54,160 bases of DNA. Source: an uncultured Lachnospiraceae bacterium. GTDB lineage: Bacteria; Bacillota; Clostridia; Lachnospirales; Lachnospiraceae. Numbering within the stretch: the first letter of the stretch is position 1; the number at the start of each line of letters is the position of its first letter. The notes beneath the pieces are model-generated. The model did not search any database. It saw nothing but the letters and a program-made list of their open reading frames with translations, and was not told the DNA's origin. Both the position numbers and the translations under genes were made by a program. Where the stretch lies: assembly GCA_910587715.1 (NCBI GenBank), contig CAJUMV010000028.1, forward strand, positions 1 to 54,160, written 5' to 3'. Positions 24,539 through 34,724 of this stretch are shown piece by piece.

Positions 24539-25396
24539 CTATTCCAGAGCAAACATCTTCATTGCCTCTTTTACATTTTCCTTCATGGCATCCCGCGCCG
24601 TCATGGATATGGACGAGAAGAAAACAGGTTCCTTTTCCCCCAGAGATTTCAGATATTCTGCCGCCGCGTTTCCGCCAGCCTTATCCATGTAAGTAAAATA
24701 ATTAATCTTCCGCACGCCCGCCCGAATCGCCGCGTGATAATCCTCCCGGCTCACCCCGGATCCGCCGTGCATGACCACCGGGATATCACCTGTCAGCGCG
24801 CGCACATTTTTTACCACAGTAAAATCCAGCTTCGGCGTCGTCAGATAAATGCCGTGGGTCGTCCCGAAGGAACACGCAAGCGCATCAATGCCGCTCGCTT
24901 CCACAAACGCTTTTGCCTGTCCGGGGTCTGTGTAAATCTTCGTGTCGTCCCCGTCGGAGTCTCCCGCGCCGGATTCCCTTTTCCCCATGCTGCCAAGCTC
25001 CGCCTCCACAGAAGCGCCGGTCTTTGCCGCTATCGCGACCGCCTTTTTGGTATTCTCCAGATTCTCTTCATAGGGCAGCACGGAACCGTCGTACATAATC
25101 CCGGTAAAGCCGATTTCAAGCGCCTTTTCCAGATAATCAAAGGTCTCGCCGTGATCCAGATGGACGCAGACCGGCACGGATGCCTTCTTCGCCTCCGCCA
25201 CCATGACCGGCCCGATTACTTCCAGCGGAACCCATGGCTCGTGGCACTGAGCAAACTGCAGAATAACCGGCATTTGCAATTCCTCCGCCGCCGCGATCAC
25301 CGCCTGCAGGCTCTCCAGATTAGCGGCATTGAACGCGCCCACGGCAATCTTTTTTTCTTCCGCGATTTTCAAAACTTCTTTTAAGGTGACTAACAT
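24539..25396 (-). CDS. class II ketose-bisphosphate aldolase
   Basis: Zinc-dependent aldolase of the Fba/GatY/KbaY type. Seen are VGAFNAANLESLQA, the zinc/catalytic motif VHLDHGETFD, EAELGSMGKRE, FGTTHGIY and VVMHGGSG. It would cleave a ketose-1,6- or 1,6-like bisphosphate to dihydroxyacetone phosphate and an aldehyde; the exact sugar is open. The PfkB kinase gene 76 bp upstream in the same direction suggests a small sugar-phosphate pathway: kinase then aldolase. Confidence 0.9.
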   Translation of the reverse strand: MLVTLKEVLKIAEEKKIAVGAFNAANLESLQAVIAAAEELQMPVILQFAQCHEPWVPLEVIGPVMVAEAKKASVPVCVHLDHGETFDYLEKALEIGFTGIMYDGSVLPYEENLENTKKAVAIAAKTGASVEAELGSMGKRESGAGDSDGDDTKIYTDPGQAKAFVEASGIDALACSFGTTHGIYLTTPKLDFTVVKNVRALTGDIPVVMHGGSGVSREDYHAAIRAGVRKINYFTYMDKAGGNAAAEYLKSLGEKEPVFFSSISMTARDAMKENVKEAMKMFALE

Positions 25397-25472
25397 AAAT
25401 TTTCCCTTTCCGAAACAATCAGCCTCTTTTTCTTTCCCAACACAGCACTACAACAAGACTGCCCATATGCTG

Positions 25473-26600
25473 TCATTCATTCTTAGCCCAGCCGTCCCGA
25501 ATCCTCTTCTCCAGCTCCGCAAAGGGTTTCAAGCCGCTCAACGCATCGTAAGCCGTCACGCAGGATGCGCCTGCCGCCGCTGCCAGATGCAGGGACATTT
25601 TCGGGGAATAACCTTCCAACACAGCCGTCAGGAACGCCCCGATACAGGTATCGCCCGCGCCGGTGCCGGACAGCACGCGGTCTGGCACATAGCTTTTTTC
25701 GAAACCGCACAGGTATGCCCACTGTGAAACGTCGAGTTCCAGCTTTTCGCCGACGCTCTCCAATGTCTGCCGGGAAGCGGTTCTGTAATAGATGCCCCGC
25801 GCGCCGCATTTGATCAACAGTATTTTCGCGCCAAGCGCCATACAGCGATCCACCAGCGGCTTTACGTCCTTCTCGATATCCAGTATCTCCGTGATATCCC
25901 GTCCCTGCGCCCTTTCCTGCCACTGGAAAAACCGGTCGCGGTCCAGCATATAGCACAGTTCCTCCACGCTCGGCACCAGAAAGTCCACATAAGGAATCAC
26001 TTTCTCCAGTATGAGTCCCCAGTCTACGCTATCAGCCTCGGAACCCGGCTCAATAGCCACAAAATCAAGCGATGTGGCTGCCCCGCAAGCCTTTGCCCGC
26101 TTCATCAGTTCAGATAACTCCGCCCCATCGTTTTCGTACATGGACTTTATCAGCGGCGGGTAGCCGAAATGAAATAGAGCGGCTTTCTCCAATTCCTCCT
26201 GTGGAATGTCCTCCGCATGAAAGGAATTGTTTGCTCCCGGGTTGTGCAGAAAAATCCGGTCAATTCCGGGTATGGCAATCGCGATCGTATAAGAAGTGGA
26301 TTCCTGTTCCGAAACCAGTATCCCGCTTTCCACACCATGGGCTTTCAGAATATTGCGGGCCATCCCCCCAAAAGGATCGTCCCCAATCTTTCCCATCAGC
26401 GAGACATCCGCCCCGAAAAATTTCATGGCAAGCCCGGTGTTGGCGACAGAACCGCCCGTATGCACATCCGCCTGCCCCACGTTGACCAGCTTGCCGGGCG
26501 TCAGAATATCCCCCAGCTGCGCCGCCTTCTTCTCTGAAAATACCGGCGTGATATCCAGACAGATATGTCCCGCCGCAATCACTTTTTTCTTCAACTGCAT
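25473..26600 (-). CDS. PfkB family carbohydrate kinase
   Basis: Ribokinase-fold kinase with VNVGQADVHTGGSVANTGLA near the N terminus and the anion hole/base GTGAGDTCIGAFL near the C terminus (Asp as catalytic base). At 375 residues it is longer than most members (about 310-330). The substrate is unknown; with the aldolase next door it may phosphorylate a ketose or a deoxy-sugar acid. GGAGG lies only a few nt before ATG 26600, so the TTG at 26594, with 7-nt spacing, may be the real start. Confidence 0.88.
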   Translation of the reverse strand: MQLKKKVIAAGHICLDITPVFSEKKAAQLGDILTPGKLVNVGQADVHTGGSVANTGLAMKFFGADVSLMGKIGDDPFGGMARNILKAHGVESGILVSEQESTSYTIAIAIPGIDRIFLHNPGANNSFHAEDIPQEELEKAALFHFGYPPLIKSMYENDGAELSELMKRAKACGAATSLDFVAIEPGSEADSVDWGLILEKVIPYVDFLVPSVEELCYMLDRDRFFQWQERAQGRDITEILDIEKDVKPLVDRCMALGAKILLIKCGARGIYYRTASRQTLESVGEKLELDVSQWAYLCGFEKSYVPDRVLSGTGAGDTCIGAFLTAVLEGYSPKMSLHLAAAAGASCVTAYDALSGLKPFAELEKRIRDGWAKNE

Positions 26601-26688
26601 TCCTCCTCGGCTTACGAAATCCCCACCAACCGTTTCACGACATACCTTTCTCCAAAATATATTTTTATTATACTATTTTTCTGTGATG

Positions 26689-28104
26689 TTAGAAAGACAA
26701 TGATGCAATTTCCTTCTTGCCGATTTTCTTCTTGTTCTCCTCCCCAAATATATTTCCCCATCCTTTCCACAATACAAGGATTGACAAAATTCCGGACAGT
26801 GCGTCGGAAACGGGTCCCGACCACAACAGCCCGTCAATCCCCCATACAGCGCTCAAGAGAAACATAGCTGGAATCAGAAATATAATCTGCCGCGAAAGAG
26901 AAAGCGCCATGGACGGCACCGGCTTGCCGATCGCCTGATAAAAAATGCCGATCACCATACCCGCCGGGATCATAAAGCAGGCAAGCAGGTAGATGCGGAA
27001 ACATTTCACCGCAAATTCCATGTACAGCTCCGATTCCTGCCCGAAAATTTGGATGATGGTTTCCGGAAACACCTGAAAAACCACCAATGCCGCCACCATA
27101 ATCCCCGTGCAGATACTGAAAGAAATCTTAAATGTCTCTTTTACCCGTTCATGCTGCCCGCTGCCGTAATTGTAACCGAGAATGGGCTGGACGCCGGAAG
27201 CGATACCCATAGCGATACTGGTGATCAACTGACTCGTCTTCATGGTAATGCCGAGAGCCGCCATCGGAATATCCGCCCCATAAACAGATTCCGCCCCGTA
27301 CTTCACCAGGAGATTATTCTGGATAGCAATCACCACGGTTCCGGCAATCTGTGTAAAAAACGAAGACATACCGAGCGAAAAAATTTCCCCTGTCGTTTGC
27401 CTGTGCAGGATAAAATCTTTCCTCTCCAGACGAATCGTCTGAAAACGGCACAGACATACGATATAGAAAACCGCATTGAGAAGCTGCCCGATCAGCGTCG
27501 CCCACGCTGCTCCTTTTACACCCCACCCACATACGAAGATAAAGAGCGGATCAAGGATTATATTGGTAATACATCCGATCAGCATCCCTGCCATACTCGC
27601 CTTGGGACGCCCGTCCGCGCGGATCACATTGCCGGCTCCCACACCGATCACAAAAACCGGGAAACCAAGAATGATAATCTTCCCATAGTCCATCGCATAT
27701 CCCGTCACTTCACCCCTTGCTCCGAACAGATAACAGAGCGGCTGTAATAACAATTCAAAGCAGACCAGAAACAAAAAAGCGCTCCCCACAAGCAAAACAA
27801 TCATATTTCCTACGCCCTTTGCCGCTTTTTTCGTTTCCCCTTTTCCGAGCTGCAAACTCATATACGCCGACGCGCCGTTTCCAAACATGATAGCCACCGC
27901 CATCATGATCAGCGATATGGGCATAACGATATTGGTCGCCGCATTGCCCAAATAACCGACACCCTGCCCTATAAAAATCTGGTCCACCATATTGTAGAGC
28001 GAATTTACCACCAGCGAAATGACGCTGGGCACGACATAGCGCGCCACCAGTTTTCCTGTTTTCTCCGTTCCCAGCGGATTTTCCTGTGTCACAATTTTAT
28101 CCAT
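26689..28104 (-). CDS. MATE family efflux transporter
   Basis: A 471-residue protein with 12 hydrophobic helices in the MATE pattern (FIGQGVGYLGNAATNIVMPI, SSFFTQIAGTVVIAIQNNLL, GVQPILGYNYGSGQ). It exports cationic compounds in exchange for Na+ or H+; the substrate is unknown. ATG 28104 follows AAAGGAGG; the longer frame to 28137 is unlikely. It stands alone, divergent from the LysR gene. Confidence 0.92.
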   Translation of the reverse strand: MDKIVTQENPLGTEKTGKLVARYVVPSVISLVVNSLYNMVDQIFIGQGVGYLGNAATNIVMPISLIMMAVAIMFGNGASAYMSLQLGKGETKKAAKGVGNMIVLLVGSAFLFLVCFELLLQPLCYLFGARGEVTGYAMDYGKIIILGFPVFVIGVGAGNVIRADGRPKASMAGMLIGCITNIILDPLFIFVCGWGVKGAAWATLIGQLLNAVFYIVCLCRFQTIRLERKDFILHRQTTGEIFSLGMSSFFTQIAGTVVIAIQNNLLVKYGAESVYGADIPMAALGITMKTSQLITSIAMGIASGVQPILGYNYGSGQHERVKETFKISFSICTGIMVAALVVFQVFPETIIQIFGQESELYMEFAVKCFRIYLLACFMIPAGMVIGIFYQAIGKPVPSMALSLSRQIIFLIPAMFLLSAVWGIDGLLWSGPVSDALSGILSILVLWKGWGNIFGEENKKKIGKKEIASLSF

Positions 28105-28241
28105 AAAACTGCCTCCTTTTCCGTACTCTAAAATCATGTAACTCCCTTCCGCACGCTTTGTTCCCGAAAAGATGTTACACTTTCGATCATCCTATATTTT
28201 ATACATATTTCAGCTTGTCTGTGAATTTAGAAAATGTTATT

Positions 28242-28264
28242 ATTGATTAGATAAACTTATCAAT
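28242..28264. promoter_or_regulatory. palindrome upstream of the LysR gene
   Basis: ATTGAT (28242-28247) and ATCAAT (28259-28264) flank an inner palindrome GATAAACTTATC (28250-28261). Its place about 40 bp before the LysR start suits an autoregulatory site. Confidence 0.45.
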
Positions 28265-28304
28265 AGAAACATTTTATTTCAACCCGAAAGGAAGAAGAAA
28301 TGCT

Positions 28305-29186
28305 ATGACTACCATGCAGCTGGACTGTTTTCTGATTGTTGCCGAAACACTGAATTTTGCCGCGGCGGCGGAGAAACTGAATGTGACACAGCCCGCCGTG
28401 ACACAACAGATTCATGCGTTGGAAAAAGAGCTAAACGTGAAGCTGTTCAACCGCACCACGAGAACCGTGAAGCTCACGCCGGAAGGATATGTTTTCTTAA
28501 ACGACGCCAAGTCCGTTCAACACATTATCAATCACGCCAAAAAGCGGTTTGAGGAACCCGCCGCTCAGGAAATCACCCTGTTTTCCATCGGATGCCACAG
28601 CCAGAGCGAACCGTCTCTTTTGTCGGATGTCTTACGGAAAATGCAGACGAAATACCCTGCCCTGCACCCATTTTTTCAGGTGATTCCATTTCCCCACCTG
28701 CACCAGCTTTTGAGAGAAAACTCTGTGGATGTGATACTTGATTTTCAGAAACAGACAGAAAAGAAAAATTCCGGAATTTATAAAGAACTGACAAAAATCC
28801 GAACCGTTTGCTTTTTGCCCAAGCATTATCCCCTGTCGCAAAAAACAAGCCTTACTCTGGACGATCTGAAAAAAGAAAAAGTCATCTTATTTAATCCGCA
28901 GATCGCGCCGGACTGCTTCAATCCCATCCAGCGCATGATTCTGGAACAAAAACCGATGACTGATATCTATATGCTTGATTCCCCGGAAAACTGCATCGCA
29001 CTCGCCCGAGCAGGCTTTGGCATCGCGGTGCTTCCGGAACTGTTCGCGCCATGCGACCCCTCCCTCCTGAATCTTCCTCTGGAACGTTTCGAGCCGCTCT
29101 CCTACGGCGCCTACTATAACAGCACGGCGGGAAATCCGGTATTAAAGCTATTTTTGAAGCTGTGCCGGGAATATTTTTTATGTTAA
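28305..29186 (+). CDS. LysR family transcriptional regulator
   Basis: Residues 1-65 hold the winged HTH (FLIVAETLNFAAAAEKLNVT, QQIHALEKELNVKLFNR). The effector domain (about 90-290) has two periplasmic-binding-like halves. Its stop codon is 19 bp from the 3' end of the TauE gene on the other strand; whether it controls that gene is not known. Confidence 0.93.
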   Translation: MTTMQLDCFLIVAETLNFAAAAEKLNVTQPAVTQQIHALEKELNVKLFNRTTRTVKLTPEGYVFLNDAKSVQHIINHAKKRFEEPAAQEITLFSIGCHSQSEPSLLSDVLRKMQTKYPALHPFFQVIPFPHLHQLLRENSVDVILDFQKQTEKKNSGIYKELTKIRTVCFLPKHYPLSQKTSLTLDDLKKEKVILFNPQIAPDCFNPIQRMILEQKPMTDIYMLDSPENCIALARAGFGIAVLPELFAPCDPSLLNLPLERFEPLSYGAYYNSTAGNPVLKLFLKLCREYFLC

Positions 29187-29189
29187 AAA

Positions 29190-29213
29190 CGGCACAGCCC
29201 CAAGGCTATGCCG
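29190..29213. terminator. bidirectional hairpin overlapping the TauE stop codon
   Basis: CGGCACAGCC (29190-29199) pairs with GGCTATGCCG (29204-29213) with one mismatch around CCAA. It sits between the convergent LysR and TauE genes and contains the TauE stop codon. Confidence 0.6.
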
Positions 29214-29991
29214 CCTTCGTCAAAAACTGAAATCCCATCACCACGACCCCAAGCACCACCAGCACAGCGCCCGTCGCCCGGTTTAACGTCTTCGGTTCCG
29301 CCTTATTGGCGAACACCGCCGCGATCCTCGCCCAGATAAAGGTGAACACCACGCACAGCACCCACACCGGCAAGTTGGGCATCCCGCCTATGGCAAAGTG
29401 CGACACCGCCCCGGTAAAGGCGGTAAACGCCATGATAAACACGCTTGTGCCAACAGCGGTCTTCAATTCATAGTGCAGAACCGAAGTTAAGATCAAAAGC
29501 ATCATCATGCCGCCGCCCGCGCCGATAAAGCCGCAGATAAAACCAATCATCACCCCGGCAATGAGCGACTGCACCGCCCGCTTCTTCGCGGACACCGCTC
29601 CCATTGCCTCCTTCGTGGTCATAACGGGCTTCACGATAAATTTAACGCCCAGTAGAAACGTCATGAACACGGAGAAGCCGCCCATGGTCGCAGGAGGGAC
29701 CAGACTCGCCACATAACTGCCCACCACCGTGAAGGCGAGCACACTCCCCATCATGATCAGCCCGTTTCTGATATCCAGATTCTTATTCTTTCCGTAAGTA
29801 TAGGCGGACACCGCGCTGGCAAGCACGTCGGAGGACAATGCGATTCCCACCGCCATATAGGCATCCATGCCAAGGAATGTGATCAGCATGGGGCTGATCA
29901 CAGCCGCCGCGCTCATACCCGCAAAGCCCGTCCCCAGCCCTGCTCCCATTCCCGCAAAGAAAGTCACCGCAGTCATCCATAACCAGTTCAT
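29206..29991 (-). CDS. TauE/SafE family anion permease
   Basis: A 261-residue protein with eight hydrophobic helices and the family signatures GMGAGLGTGFAGMSAA near the start and IGFICGFIGAGGGMMMLLIL in the middle. Members move sulfite, sulfonates or other small organic anions out of or into the cell. GGGAG is 5 nt before the ATG. The gap 29992-30283 upstream holds only its promoter region; I see no further gene there. Confidence 0.9.
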   Translation of the reverse strand: MNWLWMTAVTFFAGMGAGLGTGFAGMSAAAVISPMLITFLGMDAYMAVGIALSSDVLASAVSAYTYGKNKNLDIRNGLIMMGSVLAFTVVGSYVASLVPPATMGGFSVFMTFLLGVKFIVKPVMTTKEAMGAVSAKKRAVQSLIAGVMIGFICGFIGAGGGMMMLLILTSVLHYELKTAVGTSVFIMAFTAFTGAVSHFAIGGMPNLPVWVLCVVFTFIWARIAAVFANKAEPKTLNRATGAVLVVLGVVVMGFQFLTKAA

Positions 29992-30283
29992 CTTACTCCC
30001 GTCCTTCCTGCATTGCCTTAAGATTCAATTCCATCACACCCAGCACATGAAAAAAATCAGCTTTCTGCCGCTCATCCACATTTTGAAACATTTCTTCGCT
30101 AAAATCCACATTAACAAAAACCAGATTTGCCTGAAAATATCTGATCAACTGATTCTTTCATTTTTGAGCAAATTATAGTCTGGCGGAAATCATTTGTCAA
30201 GGGCGCCTATTTTGATTCCGTAATCCTGAACGGGCTGTTCGTCTCCTGCGGCATGGTGTAACCTATCCTGCCAGCCTCCCTGT

Positions 30284-32620
30284 TTATATACCGATCGTCT
30301 CCACCACGGACATCTCCCGGATCCGCCGTACCGGTCCGGTCATGGCGGCTGCCGCCGAGGCGATCATCACCGCCGCGATCACGAGAATTTCCCAGACCGG
30401 CAGGCTCCACGCGTCGCCCCATCTCTCGGTAATTGCCCATTGATACAAATAGTAATGAAGCGGCAGCCCAAACAAAAGCCCCTCCGCCAGCCCGCCGACC
30501 AGATAGGTGAGCGTCTCCGCCGCGATCATGAACTGTAACTGCCTGATGCTGATGCCGATCGCCCGCATGGCGCCGTACTGCCGCATTCTCGCCGACACGC
30601 TCATGGCGATGCTGTTGATGATATTGAAAGCCGCAATCAGCGCAACCACCGCCAAAAATCCATAGACAAACAGCGCAAAAGAAAAATAGACCGCCCGATT
30701 CTCTCTGTTGCTTTCCCTGCTGTCTGAAAAGCCGTATGCCTCTCCTGCCGTCTTGCGAATCTCCTCCACCACGGCATCTGACTGATCCCGCAGCTGTATG
30801 TCAAGAATCGTATATCCCGTTTTTCCCGTCAGCTCCCTGAACAGCTCCTCGGAACAAATCAGCGTACCCGCACCCTCGCCGCTGTCAAAGGGCGCATTTT
30901 TTAAAACGCCGGATACGCTCACTGTCCGTGTCCCCCTATCCGTTTCCAGCTCTATTTCACTGCCCGGCGCAGACACAAATCCCGGCTTTTCCACCAGCAG
31001 GACGCCGTGCCCGTTCCTTGCGCTTTCTATATCCCCCTGTAACAGGCTGCTCTTCGCCCAGCCAAACTGGTATGCCTCATAGGAGATCAGCATGACCGTT
31101 TTAGACTCCCCCTGCATGTACGCCGACAGATCGTAAGCAAAGCCGCGACCGAAAATCCGCCTGACATTCGGATTTTCTTTCAGCTTTTCATATAGGGAAT
31201 CCGGTATCTCACAGAGATTGTCGTGACTGACAATCGCCACATCCGGCGTGTAAGGACGCAGTGTCACAATCGCATGTCCCATAAAATCAACCCCTATGCC
31301 GAATCCCAGAAACAGAATGATACTGAAAGCAAAGGAGGATGTCAGCAAAACCAGATGTTTCCTGCTGCCCGCCGCATGGTGCAGCCCCAGTGCGGTCTCC
31401 ACATGCATCCACCCCGTATGCGCCGCCCGCCTTGCGGCAAACACCGTGTCTGCATTTCCTGAAACCGCCGTCAGGGGCGAAACCTCTGATGCCTTGCGCG
31501 CCGGTGTCCGGCTTGCCGCAAGCACTGTCAAAAGACCGATCAGAATACCGCAAAACATCCCCGGCAGACTGACGCCGAATCCCGGCATCTCCGAAAACCA
31601 TGTGGGTGTCAGCACCCGCAGCATCCGGCACAGCCCACACACCGTCACCACACTGAGAAGAAGCCCGACCGGTATCGCCTTCAGACACCAGAAAAGCGCC
31701 TCTATCCGCACATAATGCCGCACCTGCTTCGCCGTCGCACCAAGACACCGCATCATCCCGAAAAATTCCGTCCGTTTTGCCACACTGCTGTTCATACTTC
31801 CCAGAATCATCATCATGCCGGAAACCGCCACCAGTACCGCCAGAATAAACGCAATCACATACAGCATCCAGATATACCGGTCGCTGCTCTGCATCATGGT
31901 ACCCATCAGCTTCGCGTTTTCACTGACTTTTTCTTTCGAAATATGCAGTTGCCCGCAGATATCCCCGATTGCCTTCTGTATTCTGCATCGAGGCACAAAC
32001 TCCACATAATAAGCAAAATCCTCTGAAAGCGTCACGTCACGAAAACAGGACAAATAGGTATCCGTATTCATAAAGACACCGAAAGCGTCCGTTTTTAACA
32101 TCATGGCAGTATCCGCCACAACGCCGCTGATTTTGAAAGGAAGAGAACCGTCCGGCGTTTCAACCTCCACCGGGTCCCCCACAGAAAGCCCCAGCCTTCC
32201 GCTCATACTTTCCGACACAAGCGCCTCCCCCGTCTCCCTCGGAAAATCCCCGGAAAGCAGAGGAATCCCGGGACAGATGGTAAAGAAGGTCTCGTCGAAG
32301 CCGCACAGGACGGTCTGCACGCCCTCCACTTTATAGTCCATATCCAGTTTATAGTTTGTCGCCGCATAGCGGGTGAGACTCTTCACCTCGGGTCTTGCGG
32401 CAAGCAGAGCCGCCTGCTCCTCCGTAATTTCCCGGAACATCACATGCCATGCGCCATCCTGCATCACTGCCAGATTTTTCTGGCTCTGCAGAAACATATC
32501 CGCCATACCGAAAATCGCAGCGATCAGAAAGACAGAGATCACAATGCACCATCTTGTCATGCAGGTCTGTCTGCGGTGTATTTTCGCCGAAATGGGAATC
32601 AGATCAAGATAATTTTTCAT
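30284..32620 (-). CDS. ABC transporter permease, two FtsX/MacB-type domains
   Basis: The 778-residue protein has an N-terminal helix (IVISVFLIAAIFGMADMF), a large extracellular part, a first FtsX domain with three helices (about 250-365), a second extracellular part and a second FtsX domain at the C terminus (about 645-770, AIGISIRQLQFMIAAETLTY). It is a single-gene permease for the ATPase that overlaps its start by 17 bp. Such pairs act as type VII mechanotransmission transporters, often in defence against peptide antibiotics, or as lipoprotein/lipid handling systems. The two-component genes upstream favour the first role. Confidence 0.9.
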   Translation of the reverse strand: MKNYLDLIPISAKIHRRQTCMTRWCIVISVFLIAAIFGMADMFLQSQKNLAVMQDGAWHVMFREITEEQAALLAARPEVKSLTRYAATNYKLDMDYKVEGVQTVLCGFDETFFTICPGIPLLSGDFPRETGEALVSESMSGRLGLSVGDPVEVETPDGSLPFKISGVVADTAMMLKTDAFGVFMNTDTYLSCFRDVTLSEDFAYYVEFVPRCRIQKAIGDICGQLHISKEKVSENAKLMGTMMQSSDRYIWMLYVIAFILAVLVAVSGMMMILGSMNSSVAKRTEFFGMMRCLGATAKQVRHYVRIEALFWCLKAIPVGLLLSVVTVCGLCRMLRVLTPTWFSEMPGFGVSLPGMFCGILIGLLTVLAASRTPARKASEVSPLTAVSGNADTVFAARRAAHTGWMHVETALGLHHAAGSRKHLVLLTSSFAFSIILFLGFGIGVDFMGHAIVTLRPYTPDVAIVSHDNLCEIPDSLYEKLKENPNVRRIFGRGFAYDLSAYMQGESKTVMLISYEAYQFGWAKSSLLQGDIESARNGHGVLLVEKPGFVSAPGSEIELETDRGTRTVSVSGVLKNAPFDSGEGAGTLICSEELFRELTGKTGYTILDIQLRDQSDAVVEEIRKTAGEAYGFSDSRESNRENRAVYFSFALFVYGFLAVVALIAAFNIINSIAMSVSARMRQYGAMRAIGISIRQLQFMIAAETLTYLVGGLAEGLLFGLPLHYYLYQWAITERWGDAWSLPVWEILVIAAVMIASAAAAMTGPVRRIREMSVVETIGI

Positions 32621-33299
32621 TGACTTTCCCTCCCAGATCCTTTAGAATACCGTCGCTCACCTGCATCACACGGTCCACCGACGTGATCAGATTCGGATTG
32701 TGCGTGATCATCAGAATGGTCTGCTGAAACTGCCCGGACGCTTTCGTCAGAAGCTCCATCACCTCCTGACTGTTCTTCCGGTCGAGATTGCCGGTAGGCT
32801 CATCCGCCAGAATCAGTTTCGGTCTCGTGATGAGCGCCCTGCCGATCGCCACTCTCTGCTGCTGCCCGCCGGAAAGCTGTCCCGGCAGGTGCCTGCGTCG
32901 CTCCTTAAGACCAAGCACTTCCAGAATCTCCTCCACACGTCCGGCATCCGGCTTTTTATAATCCAACAATAAAGGGAAAATAATATTCTGCTCCACGTTG
33001 AGTTCCGGGATCAGATGAAAAGACTGAAAGATAAAGCCGATATTGCGTCGTCTGAAAATGGCGCGCTTCTCCTCCGGCATGGCGAACAGGTCCTGTCCGT
33101 CTATCAGAATTTTGCCGCCGGTCGGTTCATCCAGCGCGCCGACACAGTTTAACAGGGTGCTCTTGCCGGAGCCGGATTCCCCGATCACCGCCGCGAACTC
33201 CCCCTTCTGCAAGGAAAACGAGACATGCTTTAATGCCTCCACCTTTGCCTCGCCCTTCCCGTAAGTCTTGCACAGATTGTTTACTTCCACGATATCCAT
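32604..33299 (-). CDS. ABC transporter ATP-binding protein (MacB/LolD/BceA type)
   Basis: Walker A GESGSGKST (40-48), signature LSGGQQQRVAIGRAL, Walker B LILADEPTGNLD and the switch ITHNP define the ATPase of an FtsX-type transporter. AAAGGAGGA lies about 11 nt before the ATG. Its 3' end overlaps the permease gene. Confidence 0.94.
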   Translation of the reverse strand: MDIVEVNNLCKTYGKGEAKVEALKHVSFSLQKGEFAAVIGESGSGKSTLLNCVGALDEPTGGKILIDGQDLFAMPEEKRAIFRRRNIGFIFQSFHLIPELNVEQNIIFPLLLDYKKPDAGRVEEILEVLGLKERRRHLPGQLSGGQQQRVAIGRALITRPKLILADEPTGNLDRKNSQEVMELLTKASGQFQQTILMITHNPNLITSVDRVMQVSDGILKDLGGKVNEKLS

Positions 33300-33506
33300 T
33301 ATAAGACTGTTCCTCCTTTCAACTCTACATTGATTTTGAGAAACTCAATCTCAGTTATTATAAAGCTGTGAAGAGTTTCGCAAGTATCTGCTATCATGTC
33401 TTGATTAGAATAGCAGGAGCAGCTTACAATCTCATGAAAACAACCTTACAAATTTGTCACCTTTTTCTCTATCAGATTCGAATGTCCCAAAAAGCCCGAA
33501 CTTATA

Positions 33507-34724
33507 TCACAAAAGAATCGTAAAAACCGCCCCCTCCCCCACCGTGCTGCTCACCGAGAGGATGCCGCCCTGCCCTTCTATAATGGACTTGGCGAGGGGC
33601 AGTCCCAGACCGAGCCCCTGTCTGCCGCCATCCTTTTTGCCGCGGTAGAACCGTTTAAACACATGCGGCATGTCTTCTTCTGCAATGCCGCTGCCGTCGT
33701 CCGCCACCGACAGACGAAACATTGCCGGGGAACACTCCCACGAAACCGTGACCGTACCGCCCTCTTCGGTATGGTCCAACGCATTTTTAATCAGATTGGC
33801 GACTGCCTCCCGCGTCCACTGTCTGTCGCAGAAAAGCATCTGCGCGGAATCGCCCTCCATGACAAGACGCTTGCCCTCCGCCTGCGCCCGCACGGACAGA
33901 TCCGCCACCGCGCCTGTGACCAGATCGGACGCCGGCTGCCATTGCTTCTGAAATTCAATGCTCCCAGCGTCGATCCGGCTCACTGTGAGAAGCGTCTGCA
34001 CAAGCTCCTCAATCCGCTCCAGAGACTGCATGATCTTGCCGGAAAACCGCTCCACCGTCTCCGCGTGATCCGGCTCCTGCGCTATGATTTCCGTGTACAT
34101 GTGCAGAGCCGCAAGCGGCGTCTTTAGCTGATGGGAAATATCCGAGATCGTGTCCCGCAGAAAAACTTTCAACTGCTGCTCTTTTCCGCCCTGCGCCCGC
34201 AGCGCCACAGCCAGCTCTTCCACCGCCGCAAACAGACGGTAAACACTGCCGTTTTCATTTTGGGGCAGATGCCGTTCAAAATCCCCCTCGGAAAACCGAA
34301 TGATAACGTCCTCCGCCTGTCGATACAGCTTTTCCCGTCTCCATAAAAAACAAACAGTCACGCACACCTGCATGACAGATAAAAGAACCGCCATGCCCGC
34401 GGCAGTCCCCGCAAACAGGCGCACCGACCTGTCCACCGCAGGAAAGAGCACAAACGAGACGTCGCCGCCATGCCCCATCTGCCGCAGCAGCGCAATGCCC
34501 TCGTCAGTCGTCTCCGCGTTCTTGACGGCTCCGGCAATCAGAACCGGAGAGACACCCTGCCCTACCAGAGAGGACACAAGAGTCTGCTCCCGCTCAAAGA
34601 GGATGTGCTGCGCCTCCCTCCCGTGCACCCATGAAAGAAAAACTGTCAGCATGACAAATGCGCCAGCCAGCCAAAGCAGACCTGCAAAGTAATACCTCGT
34701 GCTTTTTTCCTGCATCATATTCAT
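33507..34724 (-). CDS. sensor histidine kinase next to ABC transporter
   Basis: Helices at about 12-32 and 103-128 flank a small extracellular loop of about 70 residues. A HAMP-like linker (GDFERHLPQ) leads to HisKA (DTISDISHQLKTPLAALHMY, H198) and the ATPase (NLIKNALDHTEEGG, DDGSGI, GLGLGLPLAKS). Its ATG overlaps the stop of the response regulator gene. The short sensor loop fits kinases that rely on the transporter to report a peptide antibiotic, but a 207-bp gap separates it from the transporter genes. Confidence 0.93.
   Translation of the reverse strand: MNMMQEKSTRYYFAGLLWLAGAFVMLTVFLSWVHGREAQHILFEREQTLVSSLVGQGVSPVLIAGAVKNAETTDEGIALLRQMGHGGDVSFVLFPAVDRSVRLFAGTAAGMAVLLSVMQVCVTVCFLWRREKLYRQAEDVIIRFSEGDFERHLPQNENGSVYRLFAAVEELAVALRAQGGKEQQLKVFLRDTISDISHQLKTPLAALHMYTEIIAQEPDHAETVERFSGKIMQSLERIEELVQTLLTVSRIDAGSIEFQKQWQPASDLVTGAVADLSVRAQAEGKRLVMEGDSAQMLFCDRQWTREAVANLIKNALDHTEEGGTVTVSWECSPAMFRLSVADDGSGIAEEDMPHVFKRFYRGKKDGGRQGLGLGLPLAKSIIEGQGGILSVSSTVGEGAVFTILL

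Noticed and set aside
28573..28848. Minus-strand ORF inside the LysR gene
   Set aside because: No start signal; LysR reading frame is complete and typical.
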